DNA of 64,000 bases, from positions 62,001 to 126,000 of the forward strand of contig CAZXOG010000001.1 of NCBI GenBank assembly GCA_964642315.1, in the 5' to 3' direction. Below are positions 8,819 to 17,892 of this stretch, piece by piece. The stretch's first letter is position 1; each line of letters starts with the position of its first letter. The position numbers and the translations under genes were made by a program. Under the pieces are notes generated by a model. The model searched no databases. It had not been told where the DNA came from and worked only from the letters and a program-made list of their open reading frames with translations. The stretch is from JAGVDM01 sp964642315. Lineage in GTDB: Bacteria; Patescibacteriota; Gracilibacteria; Peribacterales; Peribacteraceae.

Positions 8819-10612
8819 TCACTCCGGACCAATGCCCAGCTCGAAGAGCACGAGGAACACCACCAGCATCACGATGAGGTACAGGCAGCATCGCCGGAAG
8901 AATTCCGGCATCGGCCGCAGGCCGGTGATGAGAAAGTACGCGAGGGGGATGATCGTGACAATCGAGTACCGGAAATCCTGCGAGGAACTGAAGGGCGCCG
9001 TTTGCCTGTAGAGAACATGCCCGAAGAGCGGTAAGGCGAGCGCGAAGAGCATGGGCGCATTCTCATAGAGCGCGTTCCGCATGCCCTGCCATACGCCGAT
9101 GCCGATGACTGGGAGCAGCAAAAGTGCGATAGCCAGAATGAGCGATGCGAGGAACGCGGAGGTAGCCCCGAAGGAAAATTCACCGAAGAACGCGCTCCTG
9201 AACAGATATTCCCAGAAGAAATCGCGCCCGGAATCCGCATCGAACGGATCGTTGTACGGGTTCCCGATGATGCGCAGAGGATTGAATGCCGTGATACTTG
9301 CAGTGGAATCGTCCACCCGCAGTGACTGGTTGAGATGCGTGATATTCGCCACCACGGAAACATGCTTCTCGATGCCGAAGCGCAAGACGAAATGCCACCC
9401 GGTGAGCACGGTGATCAATAGCAGCCCGGCTGCGGCCAGTATGCCCTTCTGCTTCCAGGGCATGCGTTTCCGCATAGCAAGGCACAGGAACGGCATTGGC
9501 GCGAGCAGAAGGGCATTGCTCTTCGTCAGTATGCCGAGAATCAGAAAGAGTACACTCAGAACCCAATCGCCATTGCCCCTGTCCCGCTGCCACCACCGCA
9601 GCAGGTAGCCAATCGAAAGCACGAGCCAGAGCAGCAACAGCACGTCATTGTTGATGCGTCCGGCGAAGAAGATGAAGCTCGGGAAGCACGCGAGGAGAGC
9701 CGCGAATATCGCCCATTCCGTCCGCTCCCGTGGTTGCGGGAAGAGGAGGCGGCCAATCCAGAGTCCCGCGAGCAGGAACGTGATGATTGAAACAATGAGC
9801 GAGAAACCCTGGATATCGGTGTACAGCATCTGCGGCGTTCTCCCGAGCGTTGCACCGATTGCCATCCATGCGCCGGTGACGATGTAGTAGAGCGGAGGAT
9901 GGTAGAACTGCCAGCCGTCTTTGGCTGCCGGGATGCTCCAGAATTTCGCCATGTGCTCCATGTACTCGATGTGGCCGACCACGTCGTGGCCGCGTACGAG
10001 GTACGGCGTGACGACGAAGTAGAGCACCCTGAGCAGAATGCCGACAATGATAATGGCGAACAGGAGCTCGCGCGCCCGCATGTTCTCGGTGCGCAGGCGC
10101 TCGCGGAGCAACCGGCGGGACAGGAGAACAGCGAGCGAGAGACTCACCACGAGCATGCCGAGCCGCACCGGGTCGTACCATGGGACGGCGATCCGCAGGC
10201 TCCCGTAGCCGCCGTGATTCCGGACCACCGCGAACAGCGTGTTATCGCCGGACTTGAGTACCGAAGGGAGCAGCAATGTCCTGCCGCGCAGGTGGTTGCA
10301 GTAGGGGAGAATATCTCCTCCAATCGCGATGCTGTTCACCGCTGCAGATTCAATGCAGTCATCGGGGATGATCTGGAGCGTGATGGGATGGATCCACTGC
10401 AGGTTGAACTGAATGAACACCTCAGTGCGTTCATTCTCCTGCGGCACGAACACCGGGTGTCTCCCCGTGCGCCAGCCGGTAGTGCTGTCCGTGCGAAATG
10501 CAGCGGATTCGACGGTGAAATCCGTCGCTCTCCACGCAAGCGCGGAAACGAAGAGTGCTGCGGCGGTGAGAAACACGTAGAAGCCCGTCAGGAAACGATT
10601 ACGCTGGAGCAT
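8819..10612 (-). CDS. GT-C glycosyltransferase with inserted Asp-Asp-Cys beta-sandwich domain
   Basis: 597 residues from ATG 10612. Helix near residues 8-26, beta-sandwich at about 55-145 with Asp84-Asp85-Cys86 and Cys105, then helices, the loop motif RGHDVVGHIEYMEH and YHPPLYYIVTGAW, and the multi-helix C-terminal part. The motif NSIAIGG replaces the NG of the paralogues, so this is the most divergent domain copy. In-frame ATGs at 10636 and 10633 overlap a TATGAT hexamer (10637-10632) that may be the -10 element; a start at 10612 gives an N-terminus resembling its paralogues. It is divergent from the next copy across about 80 bp. Confidence 0.82.
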   Translation of the reverse strand: MLQRNRFLTGFYVFLTAAALFVSALAWRATDFTVESAAFRTDSTTGWRTGRHPVFVPQENERTEVFIQFNLQWIHPITLQIIPDDCIESAAVNSIAIGGDILPYCNHLRGRTLLLPSVLKSGDNTLFAVVRNHGGYGSLRIAVPWYDPVRLGMLVVSLSLAVLLSRRLLRERLRTENMRARELLFAIIIVGILLRVLYFVVTPYLVRGHDVVGHIEYMEHMAKFWSIPAAKDGWQFYHPPLYYIVTGAWMAIGATLGRTPQMLYTDIQGFSLIVSIITFLLAGLWIGRLLFPQPRERTEWAIFAALLACFPSFIFFAGRINNDVLLLLWLVLSIGYLLRWWQRDRGNGDWVLSVLFLILGILTKSNALLLAPMPFLCLAMRKRMPWKQKGILAAAGLLLITVLTGWHFVLRFGIEKHVSVVANITHLNQSLRVDDSTASITAFNPLRIIGNPYNDPFDADSGRDFFWEYLFRSAFFGEFSFGATSAFLASLILAIALLLLPVIGIGVWQGMRNALYENAPMLFALALPLFGHVLYRQTAPFSSSQDFRYSIVTIIPLAYFLITGLRPMPEFFRRCCLYLIVMLVVFLVLFELGIGPE

Positions 10613-10631
10613 GGGCGATGTGTCTTCCGGC

Positions 10632-10637
10632 ATCATA
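10632..10637 (-). promoter_or_regulatory. -10 element of the 10612 GT-C gene
   Basis: TATGAT on the minus strand, 19 nt before ATG 10612. Together with 10654-10682 it forms a compact divergent promoter region. Confidence 0.35.
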
Positions 10638-10653
10638 GAGGAGCCATGTCCTC

Positions 10654-10682
10654 CTGCACAGCCCGCCCGCAGACGCTACACT
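10654..10682 (+). promoter_or_regulatory. Promoter of the 10693 GT-C gene
   Basis: CTGCAC (10654-10659), 17 nt, TACACT (10677-10682), then 10 nt to ATG 10693. Confidence 0.5.
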
Positions 10683-10692
10683 GTTCTCCGAC

Positions 10693-12825
10693 ATGTCTGT
10701 ACGGTCCCCGAGATGCTGGTGGAAAAGCGCGCTCCTCATGCTCGCATGTGCGCTTACCATACATGCGTTCGTCGCTGCACGACCGGCATTCCGCCAAGTC
10801 TCATACCAGCTTGCCGAAGGTGAGCCATGGTACAATGCGACATTTCCCCTCATCGTGGAGGGCGCGCCGGCGGGGGATTTTGCCGTCGAGTTCACGCTCG
10901 ACCTGCCCCGCATCCACCCTTCACTCTTTACGTTCGCGCCCGATGACTGCATCGATGTTCTCATCGTGAACGGGCAGACGGTGAAGAACGACGCCATTCC
11001 ATTCTGCGATTTCCGTCGGGGCCGCACATTCAATCTCCGGCGCTATCTGTTCCCAGGAAGCAATACGGTTGTCCTGCAGATGCGGAATCAGGGGTGGCCC
11101 GGAGGCCTTGATGTCACCGTGCCGCTCTACGATCCGATCACCATCATCCTCTCGGGTTTCCTCTGCATTACTGCCGTATGGGCCTTCGGTGGTTTGCGGC
11201 GAATCCCGTATGCGAGAACCCGATCTCTCCCACGTCTACTGAGTGCGGAGGATCGCCGGAAGTGCGTGAATTTCGCCACGCGCGCAATGATGTTCATCGC
11301 AGGCCTTGCACTCTTCCGCGGCATGAGCGATCTGCTTGACCGGTGGATATACGAGCTTCATCAGCCGTACACCGCGGACATGGGGATCTACCTGGCCGTT
11401 GGGCGCGGCATCCTGAATGGCCTGACGCCGTACGTCGATCTCTTCGAGAACAAACCGCCGGGAATTTTCCTGCTCTCCGCACTGTCGCTCCGCCTCTTCA
11501 ACGGTTCACAGCTCCTCCACCTTCTGGAGGCGGCGATTCTTATGGGATTCCCGTACGTTTTCCTGTTATGGCATTTCCACGGGAGCTCGCTTGCAAAGGA
11601 GAGGAATGCAGGTGTCAGCACGGTATTCATGCTCGGCAACACCGCGCTCTTCAGCATCGGGCTCGCGCTCTACACCTTCCTCCGGAGCGGGGAGGCCCAG
11701 GTGGAATCCTACGGGGCATTTGCGGGGATCCTCTTCCTCGCAGTTGTTTCCCTGGGGCGCGGCACGTTCCAGACAGCATGGCTCTGGATTTCCAGCATTC
11801 TGCTCCTTGCCGCTGTTGGCATGAAGGAGCCATTCGTACTGACGATCCTCGCGGGTTTCCTCGTGATCTTCGGGTGGGATTTTCCCGTGTTGCGAGAGCG
11901 TTTCCTCAAGCCGCTCATTCTCGCGGGGATTCTCGGATGCATCGCACTGTTCACGCTCGGCTTCCTATGGCCGTACATCGGGGTATACCTCGCCGAGATG
12001 TTTGGGCACCACATTCCCCAGGGTGGATCAGTGTTCAGCAGGGCATTTACCCCGCAGAAGCTCTGGCTTGACGTGAAGGATTTTTCCCCATGGTTCGGCG
12101 TGAACCTGCTTTTCATGATGATGTTCCCGCTCGGCCGGCAATGGCGCGAGTCCGCCGATCTCGCGGCATTCCTCTGGAAGATCATTCTCCTACTCGCTGC
12201 TGTGTTTCTCACGAGTTTCGCGGTCGGAATGGGCGGCGCGTACTACAACCACCACTTCATTTTTGCGGCGCCTTTCTACGCAGCGATTTTCTTCCGTTTT
12301 GCCCTGGATGTCCGCCGTTCGCGCGCGCCGCGAATGTTGTTCTGGAGCGGGGTGAATCTCTTCCTGATTTCTCTGGCGATGTTCCATCACACCACCATGA
12401 ACTATGAGCGGCTTCTTGCGAACTTCGAAAGAGAGCCCCTCCCGGCAAAACACGCCGCGCGGGTTGTGGACGACATCCTCGATGCCTGTGAAGTCGACCG
12501 GTACCTTTTCCTGGGAGGCAATGGGCCACAGCCGTATTCATTCACCCGGCATTCCCCATTCGGCCCGATGTTCTTCCAGTACTACTACTCGCTCTCGCCC
12601 GACCGCGCCTTTTTCCGGCAGAAATTCCTGGAATCCTTGGAGCAAGCGCAGCTGATTGTTTCACGGGAATATCTGCTGAATACACTGCAGGATGAGGCGG
12701 TGCGGTACATCGACGGACAGTTTACGGAGACTCCGTGGAGATGCGCGAAAAGGGCAATGGTGGGGTTCGAGAGGACATCGGCATCTGGTGCGTACACATT
12801 CTGGTTCAGGACCAATGGAAAATAG
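10693..12825 (+). CDS. GT-C glycosyltransferase (ArnT/PMT-like) with Asp-Asp-Cys beta-sandwich domain
   Basis: 710 residues, the longest of the paralogues. Helix about 12-28; beta-sandwich about 60-145 with Asp84-Asp85-Cys86 and Cys105; helix about 150-165. The transferase part differs from the other copies: it has an Ala-Asp-Met-Gly-Ile-Tyr loop near residue 229 and FENKPPG near 250, the motif typical of ArnT-like and Mycoplasma/Chlamydia-type GT-C enzymes. The same surface domain is therefore joined to two different GT-C subtypes, which suggests it is a mobile module. The C-terminal 130 residues are outside the last helices and may face the periplasm-like space. Confidence 0.82.
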   Translation: MSVRSPRCWWKSALLMLACALTIHAFVAARPAFRQVSYQLAEGEPWYNATFPLIVEGAPAGDFAVEFTLDLPRIHPSLFTFAPDDCIDVLIVNGQTVKNDAIPFCDFRRGRTFNLRRYLFPGSNTVVLQMRNQGWPGGLDVTVPLYDPITIILSGFLCITAVWAFGGLRRIPYARTRSLPRLLSAEDRRKCVNFATRAMMFIAGLALFRGMSDLLDRWIYELHQPYTADMGIYLAVGRGILNGLTPYVDLFENKPPGIFLLSALSLRLFNGSQLLHLLEAAILMGFPYVFLLWHFHGSSLAKERNAGVSTVFMLGNTALFSIGLALYTFLRSGEAQVESYGAFAGILFLAVVSLGRGTFQTAWLWISSILLLAAVGMKEPFVLTILAGFLVIFGWDFPVLRERFLKPLILAGILGCIALFTLGFLWPYIGVYLAEMFGHHIPQGGSVFSRAFTPQKLWLDVKDFSPWFGVNLLFMMMFPLGRQWRESADLAAFLWKIILLLAAVFLTSFAVGMGGAYYNHHFIFAAPFYAAIFFRFALDVRRSRAPRMLFWSGVNLFLISLAMFHHTTMNYERLLANFEREPLPAKHAARVVDDILDACEVDRYLFLGGNGPQPYSFTRHSPFGPMFFQYYYSLSPDRAFFRQKFLESLEQAQLIVSREYLLNTLQDEAVRYIDGQFTETPWRCAKRAMVGFERTSASGAYTFWFRTNGK

Positions 12826-12882
12826 CCAATATTTCGGCGAATTCGCCTGGATACCAAGCTGGAAAGGCAAGGGGGATTCCCG

Positions 12883-12888
12883 TATAAT
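12883..12888 (+). promoter_or_regulatory. -10 element of the 12901 GT-C gene
   Basis: Perfect TATAAT, 12 nt before ATG 12901, with no clear -35. The message would have a leader of only about 5 nt. Confidence 0.5.
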
Positions 12889-12900
12889 ACCTCGAAAACC

Positions 12901-14829
12901 ATGAGGGCAATGTGGCTGCTATCGACGGCGAGGGTATCCGTTCTCATCATGCTGATTTCCGGATTGTTCCTTCTTTTCGAGTTCTGTACGTTCCGCGCGA
13001 TTCATGTCATTGAACCGCGATTCAGCGAAGGCGTGTACCGCTACGATGGAGATACTGCCGAGTACGGTTTCGCCATGCCGTTTTACCTAGATCCGGGACC
13101 TTTGGCGACATTCCATGTTACCACTGCGTTCACGCTGCCCACGCTGCATCCAACGGTGTTCCATTTCCTTCCGGATGATTGCCTGGATGGCTTGACCGTG
13201 AATGGGAGAACAGTGTTCTCCGAAGAAGAACGATTTTGCGATTACCAATCCGGGAAGAACATCGATCTCGCGCAGTACCTCGTCCCAGGCAGGAACACAC
13301 TCACCGCCGTGGTACGGAATACGGGATGGCCGACAGGGTTGCGGGTTGATGTATCTCCGGTGGACCCGCTGCGCATGAGTCTTGTCGCTCTTGCGGTCGC
13401 GGGGACGGGGGTTTTCCTCGCACTCATCTTCCGCCTGATTCGGCCGCAGGCACATTTCCTGCGATGTACGGAAATCAGTTTCCTCAGCATGTTCCTCATT
13501 CTCAAGGTGCTCCTTTTTCTCTCCCGGCGCCACCAGGCAATCGGGTACGACATCGGTCCGCATCTGGAGATGTTCTGGCACATCACTTGGCACAATCCAT
13601 TCCTTGGCGTGCGTGACTATTTCCTCAGTTATCACCCACCGCTTGCTTTCCTCTTCGCGAAGACGCTCTACATGGTGGGAGGGGGGGCTGGAAGCAGCTC
13701 GGTATTCTCAGCGCTCTTCGGGGATGCGGTGCTCAGCATCCAATGGATTTCCATGCTGTCGCTGCTCATCGTGTTCTTCTGCACGAGGAAAATACTGCGG
13801 GAGCTCCAGCTTCTCGAGAGCTTCTCCGGAATTGCATTTCTCTATTTCTTCGCATCCATTCCGCTGCTGGTCCACATGTCGACGAGCATGAACCTCGACG
13901 CGATTGTCTTCGCGTTTACGAGTATCACGCTCTACTGCTCCTTCAAGCTCTTTCCCCGAGAGGGAAACACTGTGCCGCTGCGGCAGATTGCGTTCTATGC
14001 CATGACGGTTGTTTCCATTCTCCTGGCTCTCTTCACAAAGTTCTCCGGCATAATCACCGCAAGTATTCCGGTCCTTGTTGCGGCATCAGCGCATGCCGCC
14101 TCATGGAAACAATGGCGCAGGCATCTTGCGGTGGGGTTTTCTGCAGCGATCGTCGCATTGGCACTCGCGTCCCCCTACTATTACATCCGATACTACCAGA
14201 ATGAACATACGTTCTTCCCTTCCAACGCGCAGTGGGTGATCAGTGAAGGGCATCGCAATGCCGTGCTGCGCAGAGACCAGGACAGGATGGGTTTTGTGCG
14301 GCAGTTGTTCACTCCGCACTACCCAATCCTCTTCCCCACCTACGCCTGGATAGGTACGGCCCGATCCCATGATTTCTGGATGCCGCACCTCTCCAACACA
14401 TGGGCCGATGTGTGGATTGCGGATCCGGCGCCGATTGCACAGATGTGGGAATCCGTTCTCATGAGTCTGCGCTATCTTCAGATCATGCCCTGGTTCGTGA
14501 TCGCTGGTGCCTGGCTCTTTCTTTTCTACGTCGTGCTGTACCGCGATCATTGGACGAGAATGGGGATGGTGCTTCTGCCGTACGGGTGCCTGCAAATTGC
14601 CGCTCTCGCGCTCTACGTGTACCAGAATCCGGATGCCGGTTTTAAACCGACGAAAGCGATATACATCGCGCCAATCACGTGGGTGATTGCGTATCTGATT
14701 GTGACAGGCGCTCGTTGCCCGCTTGCGATCACACAGCGGTGGAAATCCATTCACAGTTCTCTGGGGATATTGATGTTGGCATTGGTTGCATACTTCATGG
14801 TCATGAACCATGTGATGCCGGTGTATTGA
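12901..14829 (+). CDS. GT-C glycosyltransferase with inserted Asp-Asp-Cys beta-sandwich domain
   Basis: 642 residues. Helix about 12-30; beta-sandwich about 65-150 with Asp92-Asp93-Cys94 and Cys113, 18 residues apart as in most copies; then helices and the loop motif IGYDIGPHLEMFWHI, with SYHPPLAFLFAK following. The rest is a typical GT-C bundle. It follows the 10693 gene on the same strand after 75 nt but has its own TATAAT. Substrate unknown; probably acts on a lipid-linked sugar at the outer face of the membrane. Confidence 0.83.
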   Translation: MRAMWLLSTARVSVLIMLISGLFLLFEFCTFRAIHVIEPRFSEGVYRYDGDTAEYGFAMPFYLDPGPLATFHVTTAFTLPTLHPTVFHFLPDDCLDGLTVNGRTVFSEEERFCDYQSGKNIDLAQYLVPGRNTLTAVVRNTGWPTGLRVDVSPVDPLRMSLVALAVAGTGVFLALIFRLIRPQAHFLRCTEISFLSMFLILKVLLFLSRRHQAIGYDIGPHLEMFWHITWHNPFLGVRDYFLSYHPPLAFLFAKTLYMVGGGAGSSSVFSALFGDAVLSIQWISMLSLLIVFFCTRKILRELQLLESFSGIAFLYFFASIPLLVHMSTSMNLDAIVFAFTSITLYCSFKLFPREGNTVPLRQIAFYAMTVVSILLALFTKFSGIITASIPVLVAASAHAASWKQWRRHLAVGFSAAIVALALASPYYYIRYYQNEHTFFPSNAQWVISEGHRNAVLRRDQDRMGFVRQLFTPHYPILFPTYAWIGTARSHDFWMPHLSNTWADVWIADPAPIAQMWESVLMSLRYLQIMPWFVIAGAWLFLFYVVLYRDHWTRMGMVLLPYGCLQIAALALYVYQNPDAGFKPTKAIYIAPITWVIAYLIVTGARCPLAITQRWKSIHSSLGILMLALVAYFMVMNHVMPVY

Positions 14830-14935
14830 GGGTGTTATGCAGAAAAGCACGGAGTGTAACAAAGGTTGTTTTGCATCAGGAACGATGCTGTAAGGCCCTC
14901 GCACAGCATGACTGTGAGCTTATGCATGGAGGGCG

Positions 14936-14941
14936 TATAGT
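14936..14941 (+). promoter_or_regulatory. -10 element before GTG-start membrane gene
   Basis: TATAGT, 7 nt before GTG 14949. A short inverted repeat ATGCTGT/ACAGCAT (14885-14909) lies just upstream. Confidence 0.45.
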
Positions 14942-14948
14942 TTGAGCC

Positions 14949-16817
14949 GTGCAAGTTTTGACAGCGATGATCGTGATCACGTCACTGTACTGCGGGCCAG
15001 GGTTTTTGTTGAGCAGGTTCATTCATGAACGTTGGAAGAATTATCCAGTAACGTGGTGGTTTTTGAGCATTGTGTTCCTGCCGATATTCGTCAGTTATCT
15101 TTCGCTCTTTCATCTGGCGTGGCCGGTATTCATCCTTGCATGCGCGGCCATGGCGATCCCCATGGGATATTTTTTGGCACCTGTGATACAGAGGAAGAGA
15201 TTATCTTTCCCCATTCTACAAACAGGGAAACAATGCAACCGGGGTGCTCTCATCCTGTTCATCGCGGTCATCGCGCTGTTCGCCGTCATGCTCCTGCTCC
15301 CGAAAAGGGGGCTGCTCGTTGATGCGCCACCGACCATTGCAGACGATTGGAGCAGGGTGGGGATGATAGTTTCCGTTGCATTCGACCTCCATGACCCGAG
15401 GGTTTCCTCTGCGCCGTCCAATCCAGTTGTTTACCATCATTTTGACTACATTCTGCCGGCTCTGGTGTTCAGGCTCACGCAACTCACTGCGAACCAGGCA
15501 TGGTATTTGCATAACGCCATGAGCTACATAGCAGTACTATCATTTTTCCTTCTTCTTTCCATCCGGCTGTTCGATGCATTCATAGCGAGGGTATTTTTTC
15601 TCTTTGGCGTCAGCTTTGCAGGAGGGGGGATCAGCGCGATTGTTTTCCGCATTCTCAACCAGCCATTGGATAGTGAATTCGAGTGGTGGTCAGATCGTAT
15701 CGCACATCTCAATACAGGGGCGCATTTCCAAATATCTTCGCCCTATACACTCATGCTCTGGGTGCCGCACCACTTCCTGGCCGGGGTTATCGCAGTGCTC
15801 ATTGCCGTCCTCTCATTCCAAAAAAAACAGTTCGTGCAGCTGGTTGTGTTGCCGATGCTCTTGGCAGCCATTGCCGGTTTCTCAGTTTTTGTATTCATGA
15901 CAACTTTCATTGCCATCGTGTTGCTCCGCGTTCTGCAATTATTGCATTCGTTGGCACAAAAAAAATCGCTCCGGTGCCTGGTTTTCGACACGGTTATCCA
16001 GGCAATTGTGTTTGCCGCAACGGGCGCTGCGCAATTTGTGAGATATTTGGGCATGACCGCAGGTGATGTGGCTCAGGGCGCAGCAGTGCTCAGCCAACCA
16101 CCGCCACTCCTGTCATTCTATCGTTTGCCGGATATCCCTTTCATTCCGGGGTTCATCGAGTCTGTGCTGCAGCATGCTCTGAATGCCGGCGCGACGGCGT
16201 TATTCATTAGCGCAGTGGATCTTGGCCTTATCGGCTTACTCGGGGTTTCTTATTTCTTTCTGCCGAACCGTACGCTTTTCGGCAGCAAACAGAAGGAATG
16301 GACATTCCTCCTCGCCGCATTGGTGTTTGTTCCATGGGTTGTGGTGCTGATGAAGGCCAGTACGGCATCGAATGATATGTTTATGAGGGGGCTTATTCCT
16401 TTCCAGCTGGCCCTACTGATCTGCGCGAGCATGTTCATCGACTTCCTGCAGAAGAAAACTCGCATGGCGCATGTCCTTTTCATTCTCGTTGTTGTGTTGC
16501 AGTCACCGGAATTCTTCGTGGAGTGGCGGAACAAAATGTGGCTCGCTCCTGCATGGCCAACGTCACCGATGTTGGAATATCTCAAAAGGGAGGCTCCAAA
16601 AGACTCGGTGATACTCACGGATATGGACTGTAATTGGCCCGGCGATACCATGATCTTCCGTGTGAACAGGGTTTGTAGCAAGTTTTCTGATCCAGCGGAG
16701 ATCAACAATGAATACCCATTCAAACACATGTACGTCTGGTCATGGACACCCATTGATAATCCGCGTTTATCCCTGTTGTTTGATGAGGGATGGGCCTATC
16801 TCTACAGCAGAAAATAA
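14949..16817 (+). CDS. Polytopic membrane protein, probable GT-C-like glycosyltransferase
   Basis: 622 residues from GTG 14949, with about thirteen hydrophobic segments. It lacks the Asp-Asp-Cys domain. An Ala-Asp-Asp-Trp motif near residue 131, followed by VVYHHFDYILPAL, resembles the acidic loop and the His/Pro motif of GT-C enzymes, but overall similarity is weak. It follows the GT-C array, and the next gene is a GtrB-like GT2, so it could be the transferase that uses that lipid sugar; this is inference from position. The start is supported by TATAGT 7 nt upstream. Confidence 0.6.
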   Translation: MQVLTAMIVITSLYCGPGFLLSRFIHERWKNYPVTWWFLSIVFLPIFVSYLSLFHLAWPVFILACAAMAIPMGYFLAPVIQRKRLSFPILQTGKQCNRGALILFIAVIALFAVMLLLPKRGLLVDAPPTIADDWSRVGMIVSVAFDLHDPRVSSAPSNPVVYHHFDYILPALVFRLTQLTANQAWYLHNAMSYIAVLSFFLLLSIRLFDAFIARVFFLFGVSFAGGGISAIVFRILNQPLDSEFEWWSDRIAHLNTGAHFQISSPYTLMLWVPHHFLAGVIAVLIAVLSFQKKQFVQLVVLPMLLAAIAGFSVFVFMTTFIAIVLLRVLQLLHSLAQKKSLRCLVFDTVIQAIVFAATGAAQFVRYLGMTAGDVAQGAAVLSQPPPLLSFYRLPDIPFIPGFIESVLQHALNAGATALFISAVDLGLIGLLGVSYFFLPNRTLFGSKQKEWTFLLAALVFVPWVVVLMKASTASNDMFMRGLIPFQLALLICASMFIDFLQKKTRMAHVLFILVVVLQSPEFFVEWRNKMWLAPAWPTSPMLEYLKREAPKDSVILTDMDCNWPGDTMIFRVNRVCSKFSDPAEINNEYPFKHMYVWSWTPIDNPRLSLLFDEGWAYLYSRK

Positions 16818-16906
16818 GAGGCTGCCGCCCGCGCGCACGGTTCCCAACAGATAAACCGCGAGTGAAGTGGCGTTCATTGCCCATGGCAACCCTTCGCGGA
16901 TTTTTC

Positions 16907-16912
16907 TAGAAT
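16907..16912 (+). promoter_or_regulatory. -10 element before GT2 gene
   Basis: TAGAAT, 8 nt before ATG 16921. It favours 16921 over the upstream in-frame GTG at 16867. Confidence 0.4.
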
Positions 16913-16920
16913 GGGCATGC

Positions 16921-17892
16921 ATGGAGATTGCAGCCAATGCATTGGCAAGCAGCCGACAAACTATCTCAGTGCTGATCCCGCTCTACAACGAGTCGCCGAA
17001 TATTCCTCAAATCTATGACCGAGTAAGCAATCAACTCAGGGCGCTCGATATTTCATGGAAAATATACTTCATTGATGATGGGAGCACGGATGGAAGTAGC
17101 GAAGCCCTGGACTGCCTGGCGGAGAAGAACGGAAACATCGTCGTTATTCATTTCTCTCGAAATTTTGGTCACCAGGCTGCCGTGAGTGCGGGGCTTGATT
17201 CGGCGGATGGGAACGCACTGGTTATTATGGATGCAGATCTGCAGGACCCGCCGGAGGTTATTCCCGAGTTTTTGCAGAAATGGCGCGAAGGATATCAGGT
17301 GGTGTTTGGTATTCGCAGCAAGCGAAAGGAATCGCTCGTCAAACGTTTTTTCTATGCAGCGTATTACCGATTCCTCCATCGCATCGCCGAGATCGACATC
17401 CCACTGGATTCCGGGGATTTTTGCCTGATGGATCGGCAAGTGGCGGATCGGATACGCGCGCTTCCGGAACGGTGTCGTTTCATACGAGGCCTGAGATCGT
17501 GGGTAGGATTTCGGCAGACAGGGGTCGTCTATGAGCGACAGAGTCGTCTGAACGGCAGATCGAAGTACTCACTGTGGAAGCTCGTGTATTTGGGTTTGGA
17601 CGGCATTACCTCCTTCTCCAAGTTCCCGTTGCGATTGGTGTCCGTACTGGGATTAGTCATATCGGCCACATCGGCTGTGATCGCTCTCGTGTATTTCTGG
17701 AAGAAGGTGACTGTCGGCATTAGCCCGCCGGGATTCGCGAGCCTGATGGTTTCTATATTCTTTCTGGCGGGCATCCAACTCATCACACTGGGTATTATCG
17801 CCGAATATCTGGCAGTTGTATTTGACGAAACCAAACGGCGTCCGCTGTATGTGGTGCGGAATATCGTCAACAACCCACAAGATGCAGCGTGA
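16921..17892 (+). CDS. GtrB/ArnC-like polyprenyl-phosphate glycosyltransferase (GT2)
   Basis: 323 residues. The GT2 domain has ISVLIPLYNES, FIDDGSTDGS, NFGHQAAVSAGLD and DADLQDPPE, the standard signature of GtrB/ArnC/DPM1-type enzymes that transfer a sugar from a nucleotide donor to polyprenyl phosphate on the cytoplasmic side. RGLRSWVGFRQ in the second half and two C-terminal helices (about 240-262 and 272-300) match the membrane anchor of the GtrB family. The next gene begins inside its last codons (ATG 17882), so the two are translationally coupled. Confidence 0.88.
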   Translation: MEIAANALASSRQTISVLIPLYNESPNIPQIYDRVSNQLRALDISWKIYFIDDGSTDGSSEALDCLAEKNGNIVVIHFSRNFGHQAAVSAGLDSADGNALVIMDADLQDPPEVIPEFLQKWREGYQVVFGIRSKRKESLVKRFFYAAYYRFLHRIAEIDIPLDSGDFCLMDRQVADRIRALPERCRFIRGLRSWVGFRQTGVVYERQSRLNGRSKYSLWKLVYLGLDGITSFSKFPLRLVSVLGLVISATSAVIALVYFWKKVTVGISPPGFASLMVSIFFLAGIQLITLGIIAEYLAVVFDETKRRPLYVVRNIVNNPQDAA

